23,086 nucleotides of DNA from Candidatus Saccharibacteria bacterium UBA1932 (GCA_002337095.1 DDFI01000012.1:1-23086); one strand, 5' to 3'; counted from the stretch's first letter, positions 13,521 through 20,406 are shown. Made by a program: numbers and translations. Notes: generated by a model not told the origin, from the sequence alone.

Positions 13521-13961
13521 ATGACAAAGCAGACGACTAACGATGACATTATGGCGATGCTCTCGCAGTTTGCAGAGAGCGTAGACAAGCGATTTGAAAG
13601 TATTGACTCTAGGTTTGAAAGTATTGACTCTAGGTTTGAAAGTATTGACTCTAGGTTTGAAAGTATTGACTCTAGGTTTGAAAGTATTGACTCTAGGTTT
13701 GATAAACAAGAGAGGTTCAATCTCCAGCTCATGAAACTGCTGGGCGAACACGACAAGCGGCTTCAGACAATCGAAGAAACGATGGCAACAAAGAACGATA
13801 TCAATCGTCTCGAAGGAGTTATCGATGGATATGCTCACAAAATTGATAGTTATGCCACCGAAATGGCGGCTATGCAGCACAAAATCAATCGTCTCGAGCG
13901 TATGATCGACTACTTGGCCGAACAAGCCGGCATCAGCCGCCAAGCCCTCGAATCCTTATAG
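13521..13961 (+). CDS. Small heptad-repeat coiled-coil protein
   Basis: This 146-aa protein is predicted almost entirely coiled coil. After MTKQTTNDDIMAMLSQFAES it has perfect heptads FESIDSR repeated five times (residues 25-59), followed by further heptad-like helices (LLGEHDKRLQTIEETM, INRLEGVIDGY, INRLERMIDYLAEQAG). There is no signal or membrane segment. Such proteins form oligomeric rods, and no enzymatic motif is present. The five repeats are identical at DNA level, so the length of the rod is probably variable in steps of one heptad. The start is supported by TATACT 6 nt upstream. The binding partner is unknown. Confidence 0.8.
   Translation: MTKQTTNDDIMAMLSQFAESVDKRFESIDSRFESIDSRFESIDSRFESIDSRFESIDSRFDKQERFNLQLMKLLGEHDKRLQTIEETMATKNDINRLEGVIDGYAHKIDSYATEMAAMQHKINRLERMIDYLAEQAGISRQALESL
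13593..13697 (+). repeat. Five perfect 21-bp tandem repeats
   Basis: Units at 13593-13613, 13614-13634, 13635-13655, 13656-13676 and 13677-13697 are identical, including silent positions. Each encodes one heptad (FESIDSR), so gain or loss keeps the reading frame. Confidence 0.97.
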
Positions 13962-14005
13962 TCTAAATACGGCACGCATCGCCACTAAACACAAGCGATA
14001 TATGC

Positions 14006-14011
14006 TATACT
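14006..14011 (+). promoter_or_regulatory. -10 box of the DUF3048/kinase/receiver operon
   Basis: TATACT 7 nt before the ATG at 14019, in leaderless arrangement. It is the only visible promoter for the three-gene operon. Confidence 0.55.
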
Positions 14012-14018
14012 ATCCCTG

Positions 14019-15107
14019 ATGATCGATCCCAAAAAACCGAGCCTTATCGCACGTTGCCGCGCCTGGATTGCAGCGCACCGCACGCGCGTGGTGATTGGCG
14101 CTGGCGCCATGGCAGTCTTGGCCGCTAGTGCGACGACCTATCTGCTATTATCGTGGCCCCTGGCGCCAATTGCGCAGATCACCACCGGTACGCTTAAGCC
14201 CAAACCACCCGCACCTCGCTATTATTCGCCGCTAAACGGCATCGAAATCCCAGCTGCCGGCGACGCCACAAAGCCTGTCACAGCGATCATGCTCGAGAAC
14301 AGTCTTGACGCGCGCCCACAATCTGGCCTTAAACAGGCCGAGGTGGTATACGAGGCGATCGCCGAGGGTGGCATCACGCGATTTTTGACACTATTCCAGC
14401 AGCACAGTCCCGAACTGGTTGGTCCGGTGCGCTCGCTACGTATGTATTATCTGGACTGGGCGGCTCCATACCATGCCGGTATTGCGCACATTGGCGGCAG
14501 CGCAGCCGCGCTCAGCGAGGTTCGCAATGGTAATTATTATGATCTCGACCAGTTTTTTAATGCCAGCAGTTACTGGCGCGCCGCCGATCGCTACGCACCA
14601 CACAATGTCTACACTAGTTTTGACCGGCTAGATGCTCTAAACCATGCCAAGGGCAACACCACTGCCGCCTTCACCAGCTTTGCCCGCGTTGATGGCAAGC
14701 CAGCCGAGACACCAACGGCAACGTCGGTTGCGATTAATTTTTCTGGGCCGCTCTATAACACCAGCTATAGCTACGACAAGCAATCGAACACCTACATGCG
14801 CTCGATTGCCGGCAGCGCCTCGACCGACCGCGAAGCTGGCCAGATTGCACCAAGCGTTGTGGTTGCCATGCACGTCGACATGACACGGGTAATGGAAGAC
14901 GGCTACCGCGAATCTATCACGACAGTGGGTAGTGGGCGAGCCGAAGTGTTTCAAAACGGCACCGTCACCCAGGCCACATGGCGCAAATCTAGCCGGGGCG
15001 AACCCCTACAGCTGCTGGATGCCGGCGGCACGGCCTTGCCGCTGGTGCGCGGCCAAACCTGGATCGCAGCCGTACCTAACGGATCGGGGAGTGTCGCATG
15101 GCAGTAG
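14019..15107 (+). CDS. DUF3048-domain membrane-anchored protein
   Basis: This 362-aa protein has a basic N-terminus, one transmembrane segment (about 24-46), a Pro/Lys linker, then a two-part DUF3048 domain (about 70-360; YerB-like). The hallmark blocks are PVTAIMLENSLDARPQSGL, EVVYEAIAEGGITRFLTLF, VGPVRSLRMYYLDWA and HIGGSAAAL. The family is extracytoplasmic and of unknown biochemical role. The 3' end overlaps the histidine-kinase start by 10 bp, so the two are translationally coupled. It may be a sensor accessory or an envelope factor whose state the kinase reads; this is inference from coupling. Confidence 0.85.
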   Translation: MIDPKKPSLIARCRAWIAAHRTRVVIGAGAMAVLAASATTYLLLSWPLAPIAQITTGTLKPKPPAPRYYSPLNGIEIPAAGDATKPVTAIMLENSLDARPQSGLKQAEVVYEAIAEGGITRFLTLFQQHSPELVGPVRSLRMYYLDWAAPYHAGIAHIGGSAAALSEVRNGNYYDLDQFFNASSYWRAADRYAPHNVYTSFDRLDALNHAKGNTTAAFTSFARVDGKPAETPTATSVAINFSGPLYNTSYSYDKQSNTYMRSIAGSASTDREAGQIAPSVVVAMHVDMTRVMEDGYRESITTVGSGRAEVFQNGTVTQATWRKSSRGEPLQLLDAGGTALPLVRGQTWIAAVPNGSGSVAWQ

Positions 15108-16645
15108 CCCCCGCCACGCCCGACCTGCCACAACGACCAGCGAGGGTCAAGGATTACTGGCGCAAATTCCATCGCACAACACAAATCGTAGCCGCGGTAA
15201 TCGTGGTGGCAGCACTGCTCGGCACGACGCTTGTGTTACTGGCCCTCGATATTTCGCCAATCTCGTCGCAGGGAATCGTGCTATTACTGACAAGCGGCTC
15301 CACTACAATCATGGGCAGTATCGTGCTGATACGCCGGCTAACAACACCGCACCACGATGTCATCGCTGCACTCACCAGTGTCTCGGGCGAAGAAACCGCC
15401 GCGGTGCCACCCAACCCCAACCGCACATCGTACCAAAAAACCGGCCTAACCCCAGTGCTGCAGCTGATCTACCAGCTGGCAAGCGGTGATCGCTCGACCA
15501 CGCCCGAAGGCGCTACCAAGCCGCAGCTCGATACCGCTCTGATTACGGCGTTTAACACCACTGCGGCGGGAATTGTGACGCTCGATCACAATCGACAGGT
15601 GAGTTTTTATAACCGCGCGGCGCCAATTATCACCAATGCCGCTAATCGGCCCGAGCTAGAACTATTATTTGACGATACGCCCGATCTATTTGGCTGGCTC
15701 GACCAGTGCGAACAGGGGGCAATCCACGCCGAGCGCACCTGGCAGCGCGTTGCCACCAAGGTAACTGGCGAGGAGGGTAGGCGCATATTTGATATTTCGG
15801 CCAGCTACGACCGCGACAGCGTGCATGAGGTAGTGCTCGTAATGATCGATCGGTCGGCCACCTATGTGCCCGAGGATGAAGACCTCGACTTTATCTCGTT
15901 TGCGGCGCACGAACTGCGCGGGCCAATTACCGTGATCCGCGGCTACCTGGATGTACTTATGCAGGAATTACCCAACCTCACCCCAGATCAGACCGAGCTA
16001 TTCAAACGGCTCATCGTGAGCGCCAACCGCCTGAGTAGCTACGTCAATAACATCCTTAACGCTTCTAAATTTGACCGCAGGCATTTGCGGCTACACCTCA
16101 GCGAAGACCGCCTAAGTGATATCTACGCCACCATTGCCGACGACATGCAAATGCGCGCCAGCTCGCAAAACCGCCTGCTCGCCGTTGACATCCCAAGCAA
16201 TCTACCGACCGTTGCCGCCGATCGCGCCAGCATCAGCGAAGTCATCAGCAACCTCATCGACAACGCCATCAAATACAGCCACGACGGAGGCACTGTTGCA
16301 GTTACCGCTACGCAGGATGGCGAATTTGTCACCGTGAGCGTCTCGGACCAAGGCATTGGCATTCCGTCAAATGTCATGAGTAACCTTTTTCACAAGTTTT
16401 ACCGCAGCCACCGCTCGCGCGAGACGGTCTCGGGCACGGGCATCGGCCTGTATATTTGCAAGGCAATCATCGAATCGCACGGGGGCCGCATTGGCGTCAA
16501 AAGCAACGAGGGCCAGGGATCGACGTTTAGTTTTGCGCTACCAATCTACGCCACCGTAGCCGACAAATTAACCGACGGCGACAATGCCAACCTCATTGCG
16601 ACCCACAGCGGATGGATACGTAACCACACTAGGATGGAAGGATAA
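15098..16645 (+). CDS. Membrane sensor histidine kinase
   Basis: This 515-aa protein has two transmembrane segments (about 28-50 and 59-79) with a very short extracytoplasmic loop. A PAS-like region follows (about 145-255: AGIVTLDHNRQVSFYNRAAP), then the kinase core: H-box FAAHELRGPI with phospho-acceptor His271, N-box SNLIDNAIKYS (384-394), G1 VSDQGIGI (415-422), F-box and G2 GTGIGLYI (446-453). The tiny outer loop suggests it senses within the membrane, through the PAS domain, or through the coupled DUF3048 protein. Shine-Dalgarno GGGGAG (15086-15091) lies 6 nt before the ATG. The receiver gene follows after 2 bp. Confidence 0.93.
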   Translation: MAVAPATPDLPQRPARVKDYWRKFHRTTQIVAAVIVVAALLGTTLVLLALDISPISSQGIVLLLTSGSTTIMGSIVLIRRLTTPHHDVIAALTSVSGEETAAVPPNPNRTSYQKTGLTPVLQLIYQLASGDRSTTPEGATKPQLDTALITAFNTTAAGIVTLDHNRQVSFYNRAAPIITNAANRPELELLFDDTPDLFGWLDQCEQGAIHAERTWQRVATKVTGEEGRRIFDISASYDRDSVHEVVLVMIDRSATYVPEDEDLDFISFAAHELRGPITVIRGYLDVLMQELPNLTPDQTELFKRLIVSANRLSSYVNNILNASKFDRRHLRLHLSEDRLSDIYATIADDMQMRASSQNRLLAVDIPSNLPTVAADRASISEVISNLIDNAIKYSHDGGTVAVTATQDGEFVTVSVSDQGIGIPSNVMSNLFHKFYRSHRSRETVSGTGIGLYICKAIIESHGGRIGVKSNEGQGSTFSFALPIYATVADKLTDGDNANLIATHSGWIRNHTRMEG

Positions 16646-16647
16646 TT

Positions 16648-17043
16648 ATGGCAATCAAAACGATATTGTGCATCGAAGACGACCGATTTATCGGTGAAAT
16701 GTATGTGCGCAGCCTGCGCAATGCCGGCTACGTTGTCGACTGGATTGTCGATGGCAACGACGGGCTGATCGCCGCGCGCAACAAGCCGTACGATCTGATC
16801 CTGCTCGACATCATGCTGCCCGAGATGCGCGGTAATGACATCCTAGAGATCTTGCGAGGGAAGGGCGAAGACCTTATTCCAAATAGCCGCGTGATTGTGA
16901 TGACCAACTTCGACCAAGACGAAGAATCACGCATTGCCATGGCGCACCGGGCCGATGCTTACCTGATCAAGGCCGAAATCACCCCAAAAAAACTCCTCGA
17001 TGTCATCGCGCATCTCGACGCTACACCTACGCAATCTGCGTGA
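16648..17043 (+). CDS. Single-domain response regulator (CheY-like)
   Basis: This 131-aa protein is a receiver domain with no output domain: acidic pair Asp11/Asp12, phospho-acceptor Asp54 (LLDIMLPE), Thr86 (VMTNFD) and Lys108 (YLIKAE). A strong ribosome-binding GGAAGGA (16636-16642) lies 5 nt before the ATG, 2 bp after the kinase stop. It should accept phosphate from the neighbouring kinase. Without a DNA-binding domain it probably acts by protein contact or as a phosphorelay step. Its last 17 bp overlap the end of the convergent fragment at 17027. Confidence 0.92.
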   Translation: MAIKTILCIEDDRFIGEMYVRSLRNAGYVVDWIVDGNDGLIAARNKPYDLILLDIMLPEMRGNDILEILRGKGEDLIPNSRVIVMTNFDQDEESRIAMAHRADAYLIKAEITPKKLLDVIAHLDATPTQSA

Positions 17044-17377
17044 TACTCGGCGTGCTACATTCGATGATAGTCTGGCCAGGGCTTTGGTTGCGATAGAGGC
17101 CGTGCTTGAGGTAGAGTCCCGCCACATCGTTAAAACCCATTGGAATTGTGCCGTCGAAATACGTTGTACCGTCGAATAGGTATTTGAGGTATCCAGCACC
17201 TTCGCCTTTGTCAAATTTGAGCGTCACGTCAATGGTATGCCACACACCCTTTGTAAAAGGAATTACCGCGCGATCAACGGGATTAAGTGGGGTGGTCGAA
17301 ACCTGCATAAGCACCATCCACCCTTTCCAAATATTGCCCGGCGTTCCCTCGTAATCAATCGGTGATGCGCCCGTCAA
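17027..17377 (-). pseudogene. Polysaccharide-lyase-like C-terminal fragment
   Basis: About 116 residues that read like the C-terminal half of a heparin-lyase-I / polysaccharide-lyase (PF14099-type) beta-jelly-roll: WKGWMVLMQ, GVWHTIDVTLKFDKGEGAGYLK, FDGTTYF and AGLYLKHGLYRNQSP. It lacks an N-terminal half, a signal peptide, a ribosome-binding site and a promoter; the only possible start is a TTG at 17377. It is in the same frame as the 100-aa frame upstream (17384-17686), separated only by one TAG and two sense codons. It may be a decayed gene, or the second half of a protein made by stop-codon readthrough. The family call rests on motif appearance. Confidence 0.45.
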
Positions 17378-17383
17378 GCGCAG

Positions 17384-17686
17384 CTACATGCTCCAGCGGT
17401 AAGTCGCATACTGCATAAGGGTCTGGTGGCCCTCGAGCTCTACGCGCTCAGTCGAGAGCGGGTTGTAGATATGAATGGCGTCAGTCCCGAGCGTAAACCG
17501 AAACTGATCCGGCGCAGCTATTGTGCGCTCTACAAGGGTCGTAACCTCTGCGTGGCCGCCATTGTCGGCGTGGATCACCCACGGCCACCCCGCCCAAGTT
17601 AGCTCGGTCGTACGGCCAGTCGTCACCTCTGCGTACACCGGCAAGGTAGGCTTTTGTGCAAAGTGTAGTCGTCGCGATATCGTCAT
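17384..17686 (-). CDS. Hypothetical 100-aa protein (N-terminal part of split frame)
   Basis: MTISRRLHFAQ begins a small, probably beta-rich product (VYAEVTTGRTTELTWAGWPW, FRFTLGTDAIHIYNP). I do not recognise the family. There is no signal peptide. The start at 17686 follows TACGAT by 6 nt on the minus strand, the same leaderless layout as its neighbours; the frame also extends to 17719. It ends at TAG (17386-17384), after which the same frame continues as the polysaccharide-lyase-like stretch. It is either a complete small protein or the surviving N-terminus of a 219-residue one. Confidence 0.5.
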   Translation of the reverse strand: MTISRRLHFAQKPTLPVYAEVTTGRTTELTWAGWPWVIHADNGGHAEVTTLVERTIAAPDQFRFTLGTDAIHIYNPLSTERVELEGHQTLMQYATYRWSM

Positions 17687-17692
17687 ACTTAC

Positions 17693-17698
17693 ATCGTA
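17693..17698 (-). promoter_or_regulatory. -10 box of the split-frame gene
   Basis: TACGAT on the minus strand, 6 nt from the ATG at 17686. Confidence 0.35.
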
Positions 17699-17837
17699 CC
17701 ACGAGCAGTATTCGTCCATCTAGACAAATACCTCTGTATTTGATAGAGTAATGGGTGAGTTTGGTCTCATCTGACTACAGATCAAATCGCTCATCTCGGA
17801 GATATCCGAGTGCAATCCCTCGTACATTTCTCTCACT

Positions 17838-17933
17838 TTCACGGTCTCATCGTCTAACGTGAAGACTGCCAGTCGGCAGTCTGCAAGGCCGGAAGCCGGA
17901 TGAGCTTTAGCTCACCGACTGAGGCGGGCCCGC
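17838..17933 (+). repeat. Chain of five tight hairpins
   Basis: In order: TTCACG/CGTGAA (17838-17863, containing the tRNA-Glu 5' fragment), GACTGCC-AGTC-GGCAGTC (17864-17881), CCGG-AAG-CCGG (17889-17899), TGAGCT-TT-AGCTCA (17901-17914) and the palindrome GCGGGCCCGC (17924-17933). Confidence 0.7.
17843..17859 (+). repeat. tRNA-Glu 5'-end fragment
   Basis: Seventeen nucleotides identical to the first 17 of tRNA-Glu (18032-18048), 189 bp upstream in the same orientation. The rest of a tRNA is absent. Confidence 0.85.
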
Positions 17934-18016
17934 GAGCGATTTCAAGGAGATCGATGAGCGGGTAGGGCGCCAGGCTGTCCGGTGAAAAACGAGCAGACAG
18001 TTCGTACAAAGTACCT

Positions 18017-18022
18017 TATAAT
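18017..18022 (+). promoter_or_regulatory. -10 box of tRNA-Glu
   Basis: TATAAT 9 nt before the tRNA 5' end. Confidence 0.6.
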
Positions 18023-18031
18023 CATTCACAT

Positions 18032-18106
18032 GGTCTCATCGTCTAACGGTTAGGACACCAGGTTCTCATCCTGGCAATCCGGGTTCGATTCCCGGTGAGA
18101 TCACCA
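18032..18106 (+). tRNA. tRNA-Glu(CTC)
   Basis: A 75-nt tRNA with acceptor GGTCTCA/TGAGATC (one G-U pair), anticodon stem CCAGG/CCTGG with loop TTCTCAT (anticodon CTC, reads GAG), T-arm CCGGG-TTCGATT-CCCGG, discriminator A and encoded CCA. Partial copies of both its ends occur within 200 bp on either side, marking a recombination or integration site. Confidence 0.96.
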
Positions 18107-18150
18107 AAGAAAATTGCTCAGCCCTTCAGGGTTGGGCGATTTTCTTTTGG
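18104..18150 (+). terminator. Long terminator hairpin starting at the tRNA-Glu CCA
   Basis: CCAAAGAAAATTGCTCAGCCC pairs through a TTCA loop with GGGTTGGGC-GATTTTCTTTTGG. It is about 20 nearly continuous pairs including wobbles, with a T-rich 3' arm. The tRNA CCA forms its base and the 3' side ends in TGG. Confidence 0.7.
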
Positions 18151-18232
18151 GCGAATTTATTCGCCAGGGATCGAACCCGACGCGGTTCGCTATTACCCGG
18201 CGAGCTTGCGAGCGACGGCGTAATATATGTAT

Positions 18233-18251
18233 ATTCCCGGTGAGATCACCA
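18233..18251 (+). repeat. Duplicated tRNA-Glu 3' end (attR-like)
   Basis: Nineteen nucleotides, ATTCCCGGTGAGATCACCA, identical to the tRNA 3' end at 18088-18106, 145 bp downstream in the same orientation. This is what a tRNA-targeting integrase leaves behind. Confidence 0.8.
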
Positions 18252-18294
18252 CGTAAGCGCCCCTGTGAAAACAGGGGTGTTTGCGTGGTGATCT
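18243..18294 (+). repeat. 24-bp-stem hairpin built on the duplicated tRNA end
   Basis: AGATCACCACGTAAGCGC... pairs with ...GTTTGCGTGGTGATCT around a GAAA tetraloop. All 24 positions pair when G-U wobbles are allowed. Its base consists of the tRNA-Glu 3' end and an inverted copy of that end. Confidence 0.8.
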
Positions 18295-18318
18295 GTACGC
18301 GCGGAATTGAACCCGGAT
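18286..18318 (-). repeat. Inverted, decayed tRNA-Glu 3' half
   Basis: TGGTGATCT (18286-18294) and GGAATTGAACCCGGAT (18303-18318) match the reverse complement of the tRNA-Glu acceptor and T-arm with one mismatch and a small insertion between them. Confidence 0.65.
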
Positions 18319-18349
18319 GTTTTGCATGAGCAAAACGAGATCCGGGTTC
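18309..18349. repeat. Two-tier hairpin GAACCCGGAT/ATCCGGGTTC
   Basis: A 10-bp perfect outer stem (18309-18318 with 18340-18349) and a 7-bp inner stem GTTTTGC/GCAAAAC (18319-18325 with 18330-18336). The left arm is the T-arm of the inverted tRNA-Glu remnant. Confidence 0.75.
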
Positions 18350-18407
18350 GGCAAAGCGCAGTGCAGACAGAAAAAAGCTTGCTTTTGTTCTGGCAGGCCA
18401 GCGCGTC

Positions 18408-20138
18408 ATGAATGTTTCTTGCAATGGCACCACGGTTATTACTGGATTTGATATTTTTGCAAGCGCCGGTGGCCAAAACAAAGCAGTGGTGCGGAGCGTT
18501 ACGACTAGCACCGACGGTACTGGCACAATTACAATTGTATTCACCTGCACAAGCAGCGGAAACGACCCAAAAATATGTGGCATCGAAGTGCTTGGCAACG
18601 TCACCCCTAATAACGCGCCGACGCAGCTGCAAATCCAGGCATCTAGCACCTATGTTACGCTTGCATGGAATGCGCCACTTGTGCCGACCGGTACCGTGAC
18701 AGGCTATACGGTGTACCAAAATGGCGTCAAACTGACCGCCACACCTATCACGACGACGTCGTACCGCCCCGGCCAAGATTCGAGCACACTGACTCCTCTC
18801 ACCAGTTACACCTTCGTGGTAAAAACCGTCATTAATGGCGTAGAGAGTACAGGCAGCGTATCGGGCCAGGCTACCACGACAGCAGCAACGACAGGTGGCG
18901 TGACGTATCCGCTACAGATTGCCGCGAATGGTCACAGCCTACAAGATGCAGGCGGGAAGCCATTCTTGACGGTGGCCGAAACATCGTGGACAATGCTGAC
19001 CAAACTGTCGGTAAATGACGCAAAATGGATCATCGACAAGCGCAAAAGCCAGGGTTACAACACGATCATGACAAGTATCGAGGCGTTCAACCCTGGGTCG
19101 TCTGGCCCACGGGGTGGGGCATTCGTGGGTGGCGACATTACCAATTGGAATGAGGCCTACTTTACAGGGGTAGATGCCATCATAAGTTACGCCGCTACGC
19201 AGGGCATGCATATTATGCTCAACGGCATTTGGCTGTCAAGCTACTGTGGGTACAACGGCGAAAATACAGGCACGATACCGTCGACAAGCGCTATGTCTAC
19301 GCTCGGCACCAAGGTTGGCACGCGCTACAAAGCATTTGCGAATGTCTCGTACTTTGTTGGCGGCGACGAACAGCCAGACATTACCCCGCAAGTATGGTCG
19401 GTCGTGCAATCGTATGCCACCGCCCTCCGCGCTGCTGCACCCACACAGCTGATCACGTATCATCCTCGTTGGTATGCGTACACGGCCACCAATGGCCAAT
19501 CATGGCTCAGCTACAATTCATTCCAAGCAAATGACAACAATGTTTCGCTCAACCAATGGGCCCAGGATGGCTACAATATGTCTCCCACACGCCCGGTCTT
19601 TTGTATGGAGCCGCCCTATGACCCAAACACCGCGATGGGCAACACCACCTCGCCGCTCTATAATCGCCAAAACCAATGGGGTGCATTTCTAGGCGGCACG
19701 CTGGGTGTGTCGTATGGCGGCCCACAAACCGTCTGGTATGCCGGCTTTGGCGGCAACGACAATCCTGGCACCTATGGGCCACTCGACTACGCATCCTACG
19801 ACCGTACGTGTGCGCAGGAGACACCGATGATTGGCGCTATCATGTCACGCTACGCATGGCCAAAATTAGTACCAAATAACGGCGTAGTGTCAGGCGGTGG
19901 CCCTGGACGCGGGCAAAATTACGCCGCCCTGGCGAGCGACGGTACGCTGCTCGTCACCTATACACAGGGCAATGTGACAGTTAATACCAGCAGTATGACC
20001 GGCACGCTAACCGCGCAGTGGTATAGCCCGACAACAGGACAACCAAGCGGCGCAAGCATTGCAGTCGCCAAAGGCAGCGGGCAGTACATGACATGCCCCA
20101 CTGGTGGCGATGGGGTATTAGTTATTACATCGGCCTAG
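18408..20138 (+). CDS. 5'-truncated malectin-FnIII-DUF4038 glycoside hydrolase
   Basis: The 576-residue frame runs as follows: C-terminal half of a malectin carbohydrate-binding domain (1-63: VSCNGTTVITGFDIFASAGGQNKA), FnIII domain (about 68-157), DUF4038/GH140-like TIM barrel (about 168-490: DAGGKPFLTVAETSWTML; candidate acidic residues in FVGGDEQ, 320-321, and CMEPPYD, Glu401) and a C-terminal PF12904-like domain (about 508-574: LTAQWYSPTTGQPSG). Related enzymes act on plant or bacterial glycans. There is no signal peptide. The same frame continues upstream to a TGA at 18327 as GQRV preceded by malectin-like sequence, with no ATG, GTG or TTG start. The gene has therefore lost its 5' end, beside the inverted tRNA-Glu remnant. 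No promoter or ribosome-binding site is visible; it is probably inactive or poorly expressed. Confidence 0.75.
   Translation: MNVSCNGTTVITGFDIFASAGGQNKAVVRSVTTSTDGTGTITIVFTCTSSGNDPKICGIEVLGNVTPNNAPTQLQIQASSTYVTLAWNAPLVPTGTVTGYTVYQNGVKLTATPITTTSYRPGQDSSTLTPLTSYTFVVKTVINGVESTGSVSGQATTTAATTGGVTYPLQIAANGHSLQDAGGKPFLTVAETSWTMLTKLSVNDAKWIIDKRKSQGYNTIMTSIEAFNPGSSGPRGGAFVGGDITNWNEAYFTGVDAIISYAATQGMHIMLNGIWLSSYCGYNGENTGTIPSTSAMSTLGTKVGTRYKAFANVSYFVGGDEQPDITPQVWSVVQSYATALRAAAPTQLITYHPRWYAYTATNGQSWLSYNSFQANDNNVSLNQWAQDGYNMSPTRPVFCMEPPYDPNTAMGNTTSPLYNRQNQWGAFLGGTLGVSYGGPQTVWYAGFGGNDNPGTYGPLDYASYDRTCAQETPMIGAIMSRYAWPKLVPNNGVVSGGGPGRGQNYAALASDGTLLVTYTQGNVTVNTSSMTGTLTAQWYSPTTGQPSGASIAVAKGSGQYMTCPTGGDGVLVITSA

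Positions 20139-20406
<268 letters not shown>

Larger units (their letters stand above)
17720..18031. other. Non-coding tract with tRNA-Glu 5' fragments and hairpins
   Basis: No gene is supported here. GGTCTCATC at 17763-17771 and the 17-nt tRNA-Glu 5' end at 17843-17859 repeat the start of the real tRNA. CTCGGA/TCCGAG (about 17796-17811) and a series of tight hairpins at 17838-17933 fill much of the rest. Confidence 0.7.
18107..18407. other. Non-coding hairpin-rich tract after tRNA-Glu
   Basis: No intact gene. It holds the tRNA terminator, GGCGAAT-TT-ATTCGCC (18150-18165), an inverted T-arm-like GGGATCGAACCC (18167-18178), CGAACC/GGTTCG (18172-18189), a tRNA-Glu 3' end, two long hairpins, and about 80 bp of in-frame but start-less 5' sequence of the glycoside hydrolase gene. 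Confidence 0.7.

Noticed and set aside
13593..13697. CRISPR array
   Set aside because: The 21-bp units abut with no spacers and encode protein heptads.
13380..13943. Long minus-strand frame with repeated TFKPRVN units
   Set aside because: It is antisense to the 21-bp repeats and the gltX end. Repeats of a multiple of three keep several frames open, and the plus-strand coiled-coil protein with its own promoter explains the DNA.
17763..17771. Third tRNA-Glu 5' fragment (GGTCTCATC)
   Set aside because: Only nine nucleotides match. Given the neighbourhood it may be real, but by length alone it could be chance, so it is not listed as a separate repeat.
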